Shown here in pieces: positions 4,267-8,639 of a stretch of 8,639 bases of DNA. Within the stretch, counting starts at the first letter, position 1. Each line of letters opens with the position of its first letter. The notes under the pieces were generated by a model that ran no database searches, was not told where the DNA came from, and was given only the letters and a program-made list of their open reading frames with translations. The translations under genes were made by a program, and so were the position numbers. The DNA is taken from assembly GCA_964630665.1 (NCBI GenBank), contig CAZVVN010000102.1, positions 1-8,639 on the forward strand, given 5' to 3'. This DNA is from UBA9619 sp964630665. Lineage in GTDB: Bacteria; Pseudomonadota; Gammaproteobacteria; Arenicellales; UBA868.

Positions 4267-6726
4267 ATGACCGAAGGACTACCCCGACGGGCCCAGGTCG
4301 TCATTGTCGGTGGCGGTGCTGTGGGCTGTTCGGTGGCATACCATCTTACCAAGATCGGTATCACCGATGTATTGCTGCTGGAGCGCAAACAGCTGACCTG
4401 CGGCACGACGTGGCATGCGGCTGGACTGGTGGGACAGCTTCGCGCGACCGCCAATATGACCAAGCTGGCGAAGTACACCGCGGAGCTTTTTCTTGGCCTG
4501 GAAGCAGAAACCGGCCAGGCGACCGGTATGAAGCAGAACGGCTCGATCGCAGTCGCTACGGACCTGGAGCGGCTCGAGGAACTGCAGCGCGGAGCCTCGA
4601 TGGCCCGGGTCTTCGGCCTGGAGGTCGAAGAGGTCACAGCAGAGTGGATCGCCCGGAAATACCCGGTCATGCACACCGACGATCTGGTCGGTGGTGTCTT
4701 TTTGCCGCGTGACGGACAGACCAATCCGATCGATGTGACCCAGGCGATGGCCCGGGGGGCCCGCACAGCCGGTGCCAGGGTCGTGGAAAACACACCGGTC
4801 CGCGGTGCTACCATTGAGAACGGTCGGATCAGTCGCGTGCAGACCGATGAAGGTGAGATTGAGTGTGAGTTCCTGGTGATCGCCGGCGGCATGTGGTCGC
4901 GTGATTTTGGTCGGCAGATCGGCGTCAACATTCCGCTGCACGCTGCAGAACACTTTTATATCGTGACCGAGCCGATAGACGGCCTACCGGGTGAATTGCC
5001 CGTGTTGCGTGAACCATCGTCGTGTTTCTATGCCAAGGAAGATGCCGGCAAGCTGCTGGTTGGAGCATTTGAACCCGTGGCTAAGCCATGGGGCGGTGAT
5101 GGCATACCAGAAGATTTCAGCTTCGATCAACTACCCGAGGATTTCGATCATTTCGAGCCCATGCTGGAACGCGCCATGCACCGTATTCCACTGCTCAAGA
5201 CTGCTGGTATTCAGACCTTCTTTAACGGTCCGGAAAGCTTTACCCCGGACAACCGTTACTACCTCGGTGAAGCACCGGAGGTGCAGGGCGTGTTCGTTGC
5301 CACCGGGTTTAACTCGACCGGTATCCAGTCATCCGGTGGTGCCGGCAAGGTACTGGCTGAGTGGATCCGTGACGGCCATCCACCACTGGATCTGTGGGAC
5401 GTCGATATTCGCCGAGCGTTGCCATTCCAGTCCAACATGCGATACCTGCACGACCGAACCACTGAATCATTGGGCCTGCTTTACGCCATGCACTGGCCAT
5501 TCCGGCAGCCTGAGACCGCCAGGGGCATTCGCCGGACGCCACTCCATGATCGACTCGCGGCCGCGAACGCGTGTTTCGGTGAGGCCGGTGGCTGGGAACG
5601 CCCCAACTGGTTTGCGCCAGACGGGGTTGATCCGGATTACGACCACACCTACGCAAAGCCCAAATGGCTTGACTACTCAGGACTGGAACATCGAGCTGTT
5701 CGCGAAAACGTAGGTCTGCTCGACATCTCCACGTTCTCCAAGTTTCTCTTGCAGGGTCGCGACGCAGAAAAGATCATCAACCATGTCTCGGCCAACAACA
5801 TGTCGGTACCCCCGGGCCGGATCGTCTATACCCAGTGGCTGAACGAGCAGGGAGGTATCTCCGCCGACTTGACCGTGACACGCCTGGCTGAAGATGCGTA
5901 CTTGGTCATGACGGCCTTTTCCAGCCACAGCCGGGACTTCAACTGGTTACAGAGTCACATTCCTCCGGAATCTCACGCAGTGTTGACCGATGTAACAGCG
6001 GCCTATGCTGGGATCAATGTCCAGGGCCCCAGCGCTCGTGTGCTGCTTCAGCAGGTCAGTCCGGCAGATTTCTCCAACCAGGCCTTCCCTTTTGCCTCTT
6101 CCCGGGAGATCGAGCTGGGTTATGCGACCGTCCGGGCGTCACGCATCTCCTACGTCGGTGAACTCGGGTGGGAACTGCTCGTCCCCACAGACATGGCTGT
6201 GCACGTTTACGAGACCCTGGTTGGGGCGGGCGGGTCCTTTGGTTTGACCAATGTGGGTATGCACGCGATGAACTCCCTGCGCATTGAGAAGGCCTACCGC
6301 CACTGGGGGCACGACATTGCCGACGAGGACACACCGATCGAGGCAGGTCTGGAATTCGCAGTCCGATTCGACAAGCCGGGTGGATTCGTCGGCCGTGACG
6401 CGCTGCTCCGTCAGCGTGACAGCGGTTGCATCGGCAAAAGAATGGTCCAGTTTCTGATGACAGATCCCACAGTTATGCTCTATCACAATGAGCCGATTGT
6501 GCGGGACGGGCAGATCTGCGGTTACATCACCAGTGCGATGTACGGACACACTTTAGGTGGCTGCGTGGGAATGGGTTACGTCAACAACCCGGTTGAGGAC
6601 GGGGGTGTTGACGAGAATTTTGTCAACTCCGGCAGCTACGAGATCGAGGTGGCCTGCCGGCGTTTTCCGGCCAAGGTGTCGCTGGTTCCCCTGTACGACC
6701 CGGAAAACAAAAAGATCAAGCTGTAA
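4267..6726 (+). CDS. Dimethylglycine/sarcosine dehydrogenase-like FAD protein fused to GcvT domain
   Basis: This 819-residue protein joins an N-terminal FAD oxidase domain (DAO) to a folate-binding aminomethyltransferase (GcvT) domain, the layout of DMGDH and sarcosine dehydrogenase. Such enzymes oxidise an N-methyl group and pass it as a one-carbon unit to tetrahydrofolate. VVIVGGGAVG (11-20) is the FAD dinucleotide fold and E39 the ribose-binding acid. H50 in GTTWHAAGL is the conserved histidine that binds FAD covalently in DMGDH. FTPDNRYYLGEAPEVQGVFV (325-344), then ATGFNSTGIQSSGGAGK, closes the FAD domain. A linker (about 370-425) leads to GcvT (about 430-705) with NEQGGISADLTV (D534, the conserved folate-site aspartate position), RISYVGELGWEL and EKAYRHWGHDI, then the GcvT C-domain. 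The substrate (dimethylglycine, sarcosine or another N-methyl amine) cannot be told. The M81 gene follows 108 bp downstream. Confidence 0.93.
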   Translation: MTEGLPRRAQVVIVGGGAVGCSVAYHLTKIGITDVLLLERKQLTCGTTWHAAGLVGQLRATANMTKLAKYTAELFLGLEAETGQATGMKQNGSIAVATDLERLEELQRGASMARVFGLEVEEVTAEWIARKYPVMHTDDLVGGVFLPRDGQTNPIDVTQAMARGARTAGARVVENTPVRGATIENGRISRVQTDEGEIECEFLVIAGGMWSRDFGRQIGVNIPLHAAEHFYIVTEPIDGLPGELPVLREPSSCFYAKEDAGKLLVGAFEPVAKPWGGDGIPEDFSFDQLPEDFDHFEPMLERAMHRIPLLKTAGIQTFFNGPESFTPDNRYYLGEAPEVQGVFVATGFNSTGIQSSGGAGKVLAEWIRDGHPPLDLWDVDIRRALPFQSNMRYLHDRTTESLGLLYAMHWPFRQPETARGIRRTPLHDRLAAANACFGEAGGWERPNWFAPDGVDPDYDHTYAKPKWLDYSGLEHRAVRENVGLLDISTFSKFLLQGRDAEKIINHVSANNMSVPPGRIVYTQWLNEQGGISADLTVTRLAEDAYLVMTAFSSHSRDFNWLQSHIPPESHAVLTDVTAAYAGINVQGPSARVLLQQVSPADFSNQAFPFASSREIELGYATVRASRISYVGELGWELLVPTDMAVHVYETLVGAGGSFGLTNVGMHAMNSLRIEKAYRHWGHDIADEDTPIEAGLEFAVRFDKPGGFVGRDALLRQRDSGCIGKRMVQFLMTDPTVMLYHNEPIVRDGQICGYITSAMYGHTLGGCVGMGYVNNPVEDGGVDENFVNSGSYEIEVACRRFPAKVSLVPLYDPENKKIKL

Positions 6727-6822
6727 ACAGACGCTGCCGATCCGAAACGTGTGCAGGACCACAAACTACGTACCAGGGTGTCTGGCCGTGGCCGTGGCCG
6801 GGTCAAGGAACACATTGAGAAC

Positions 6823-6828
6823 GGGGAA
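6823..6828 (+). promoter_or_regulatory. Ribosome binding site that fixes the M81 protein start
   Basis: GGGGAA stands 6 nt before ATG 6835. The product from there begins MKKIAICGFNLESNRF, exactly where the MlrC family begins. A GTG at 6751 in frame would add 28 low-complexity residues (RVSGRGRGRVKE) and is rejected. Confidence 0.6.
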
Positions 6829-6834
6829 TTGGTG

Positions 6835-8367
6835 ATGAAGAAGATTGCGATCTGTGGTTTCAATCTGGAGTCAAATCGCTTTGCGTCACCGTGTGACCGC
6901 CGCGACTTTGAAGAACACATGTATTTCCAAGGCGAGGAGATCACGCGGGAGGCACGCGCTGAATATCCCAGCATTCATCTTGGTGTCTGCGGATTCTACA
7001 AAGTCATGGACGACGAATTCGGTGGACCCGGGGGCTGGCTCGACCGACCGGCACTGCTGATCGGATCCACCCCGGCGGGCGCCGTCGAGGAGGTGTTCTT
7101 TGATGAGTTCCTGGCTGAGTTGCGCCACGACCTTGAGGCGATAGGGCCTGTGGATGGGGTATATGTCTGCCAGCATGGCGGTGCGATTGCCACCCATACC
7201 CACGACCCCGACGGAGAGGTTTTCGCTCTGGTCCGGGATGTTGTTGGGCCCGGGGTCCCTGTGATCGGCACGCTCGATCTGCACGCCAACGTTTCTGAGA
7301 TTATGATGGAGAGCACCGATCTTCTGATCGGGTACCGAACCAATCCACATGTCGATCTATACGAACGGGGTGAAGAGGCAGCGCGATCGATGCTCGAGAT
7401 GTTCGAGGGTGTTCGCCCTGTAAGCCACCGGATCCGCCTGCCGCTGGTTGCCCCGTCGGTGACGCAGCTGACGGCACCAGGTTATCCCTACGGTGAACTG
7501 ATCGAGCTCGGCCAGACGCATGTCGATGCTTCTGTCATGAATGTGACTATCCTGGCCGGGTTTGCATTCGCCGATACACCGAAGAACGGCATGACGATCA
7601 TTGTGACTGCCCGTAACGATCCGCAACGCGCCAAAGACACTGCGATCACGCTGGCTGAGGCAGCGTGGGCGGACAGGGAGCGCTATCAGCCGTCGATGAT
7701 GACGCTGGATGAGGCTGTTCAGCTCGCCGCTGAAGTCAGCCGGGAGCAGGCACTGCCCGCGCGGGTATTTGCTGACCCAGCGGACAATCCAGGCGGTGGC
7801 GGCCGGGGCAACACGACGACTATCCTGCGGGCTTTTCTGGAGGCCGGGGTTCGTGACTGTGCCCTGGCTGTGTTCTACGACCCTGCTGCTGTTGAAGCGG
7901 CGTTTTCTGCTGGTGAAGGATCCGAATTGGCGCTGACTCTGAACGCGGCAGAGAAGAGTCGATTTTCTGAGACACTGGATGTGACGGCGCGGGTTGAACG
8001 GTTGTCCGAAGGACAATTCGTCGGGCAATACGGCATGGTCGCCGGCATGACGGTGAACACAGGTCGCACGGCCCTACTGGATCTCGGGGGAATACGAGTG
8101 GTCGTGATTTCCGAACGTCAGCAGTGCCTTTCGACAGATTATCTGACTGCGTTCGGTATAGATCCTGCCAGTTGCCGCATGATCGTCGTCAAGAGTCGCG
8201 GGCATTTTCGAGCTGGTTTCGAACATCTGTTCCGATCCGAACAGATTCATGAGGTGGACGTTCCGGGCCTGACTTCGCCGAATTTATCCGTCTTTGACTG
8301 GCAGTTTCTGCCTCGTCCGGTTTACCCGCTCGACAAGGATGCTACGTGGTCTGTCGACTCGGTTTGA
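6835..8367 (+). CDS. M81-family metallopeptidase (MlrC / microcystinase C-like)
   Basis: The 510-residue product has the two-domain layout of M81 proteins: MlrC N-terminal domain (about 1-290) and MlrC C-terminal domain (about 310-490). FNLESNRF (E12) corresponds to the GxETNxF opening. CQHGGAIATH (112-121), GTLDLHANVS (145-154, with D148 and H150) and RTNPHVDLYERG (168-179, with H172) provide the expected zinc ligands. FADPADNPGGGGRGNTT (312-328) is the conserved DxPGGG loop, and VVKSRGHFRAGFEHL (451-465) the C-domain signature. MlrC of Sphingomonas cleaves linearised microcystin and its tetrapeptide, but most M81 members have no known substrate and often sit beside peptide ABC transporters. 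Here it lies between a demethylating flavoprotein and a peptide-type binding protein, suggesting hydrolysis of an imported amide or peptide. No signal peptide, so probably cytoplasmic. Toxin degradation should not be assumed. Confidence 0.94.
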   Translation: MKKIAICGFNLESNRFASPCDRRDFEEHMYFQGEEITREARAEYPSIHLGVCGFYKVMDDEFGGPGGWLDRPALLIGSTPAGAVEEVFFDEFLAELRHDLEAIGPVDGVYVCQHGGAIATHTHDPDGEVFALVRDVVGPGVPVIGTLDLHANVSEIMMESTDLLIGYRTNPHVDLYERGEEAARSMLEMFEGVRPVSHRIRLPLVAPSVTQLTAPGYPYGELIELGQTHVDASVMNVTILAGFAFADTPKNGMTIIVTARNDPQRAKDTAITLAEAAWADRERYQPSMMTLDEAVQLAAEVSREQALPARVFADPADNPGGGGRGNTTTILRAFLEAGVRDCALAVFYDPAAVEAAFSAGEGSELALTLNAAEKSRFSETLDVTARVERLSEGQFVGQYGMVAGMTVNTGRTALLDLGGIRVVVISERQQCLSTDYLTAFGIDPASCRMIVVKSRGHFRAGFEHLFRSEQIHEVDVPGLTSPNLSVFDWQFLPRPVYPLDKDATWSVDSV

Positions 8368-8436
8368 TCTTTCTTGAATTCGAATCTTTTTGGGCTCAGG
8401 CTTTGTCATCCAAATTCGATATGAATCGTGATACAT

Positions 8437-8455
8437 TGACCAGGTGGTCTGGTCA
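8437..8455 (+). promoter_or_regulatory. Palindrome in the binding-protein leader (operator or hairpin)
   Basis: TGACCAG-GTGGT-CTGGTCA has perfect 7-bp arms around 5 bases. It lies 37 bp before the start of the binding-protein gene. Size and symmetry suit either a dimeric repressor site or an RNA hairpin. The gap between 8368 and 8491 shows no convincing promoter and no intrinsic terminator. Confidence 0.5.
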
Positions 8456-8462
8456 TCAATGG

Positions 8463-8477
8463 GCCCCGATATGGGGC
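8463..8477 (+). promoter_or_regulatory. Hairpin abutting the ribosome binding site
   Basis: GCCCC-GATAT-GGGGC forms a 5-bp GC stem whose last base directly precedes the AAAGGAGG ribosome binding site. It could protect the downstream transcript or mark an RNA-processing point between the M81 and transporter parts of the operon. A role is inferred only. Confidence 0.4.
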
Positions 8478-8485
8478 AAAGGAGG
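8478..8485 (+). promoter_or_regulatory. Strong ribosome binding site of the binding-protein gene
   Basis: AAAGGAGG lies 6 nt before ATG 8492, near-ideal in sequence and spacing. It is the strongest ribosome binding site in the window, as expected for an abundant periplasmic binding protein. Confidence 0.85.
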
Positions 8486-8491
8486 ATATTC

Positions 8492-8639
8492 ATGCAAAAA
8501 ATCAATCGAATCGCTATTGCCGCAGTCACTGCTTTCGTTGTGTCAACCAATGCTATGGCTGAAACTGCAACGATCGGTCTTCGCTCAGAACCATCGTCGA
8601 TGGATCCCTATTTCCACAACTTAGGTCCCAACAACGCGA
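8492..8639 (+). CDS. ABC transporter substrate-binding protein, family 5 (DppA/OppA-like), N-terminus only
   Basis: Only 49 codons are inside the window and the gene runs off the right edge. The N-terminus is a Sec signal peptide: a K/R-containing start (MQKINR), a hydrophobic run IAIAAVTAFVV and a cleavage site AMA before ETATIG. No lipobox cysteine is present, so a soluble periplasmic protein is expected. The mature start TIGLRSEPSSMDPYFHNLGP and then NNA matches the opening of family-5 solute-binding proteins (pattern IGLxSEPxSLDPHFHN), which serve dipeptide, oligopeptide, opine or other transporters. Permease and ATPase genes would be expected just beyond the window. The strong ribosome binding site fixes the start. 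It follows the M81 gene after 124 bp on the same strand. Ligand unknown. Confidence 0.85.
   Translation, partial: MQKINRIAIAAVTAFVVSTNAMAETATIGLRSEPSSMDPYFHNLGPNNA

Noticed and set aside
6784..6801. Short GGCCGT tandem repeat between the flavoprotein and M81 genes
   Set aside because: Under three copies of a GC-rich hexamer in a GC-rich genome; likely chance, with no unit variation or larger array.
6835..8367. Reading the M81 gene as a microcystin-degrading mlrC
   Set aside because: The wider M81 family is common in bacteria that do not degrade microcystin, and no mlrA, mlrB or mlrD homologue is in the window.

Overview
The window looks like chromosome from a proteobacterium, most likely a marine or free-living gammaproteobacterium. 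GC is in the high 50s by eye. It carries a GshB-type glutathione synthetase, a periplasmic gamma-glutamyltransferase and a DMGDH/sarcosine-dehydrogenase-like flavoprotein of the kind common in marine proteobacteria. The exact lineage cannot be fixed from the sequence alone.

Left part (1-2769): the 3' half of gshB (glutathione synthesis, + strand) converges on ggt (glutathione breakdown in the periplasm, - strand) with a 15-bp gap. Behind ggt, on the same strand, lies a small RDD-family membrane protein gene.

Middle (2770-3470): a non-protein region. It contains a cluster of DnaA-box sequences, two perfect inverted repeats and, on the - strand, a tRNA-Arg(CCU) gene. That gene is split inside its anticodon loop, between U36 and A37, by a 228-nt group I (IC3-like) self-splicing intron. 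The P1, P3, P5, P6, P7, P8 and P9 helices can all be read from the sequence. Upstream of the tRNA, a hydrophobic C-terminal tail with no gene body sits just before a strong hairpin. It looks like the stump of a transporter gene.

Right part (3449-8639): a 2OG-Fe(II) oxygenase gene (- strand) is divergent from a + strand series: a covalent-flavin DAO/GcvT fusion (N-methyl amino acid demethylase type), an M81 (MlrC/microcystinase-like) metallopeptidase, and the start of a secreted family-5 (DppA-like) ABC-transporter binding protein that runs off the window. My reading is an uptake and catabolism module for an N-methylated or peptide-like compound: the binding protein captures it, the M81 enzyme hydrolyses it, and the flavoprotein demethylates it and passes the one-carbon unit to tetrahydrofolate. 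The substrate is unknown. The best-supported unusual feature is the intron-split tRNA. The most interesting functional hypothesis is the catabolic module.
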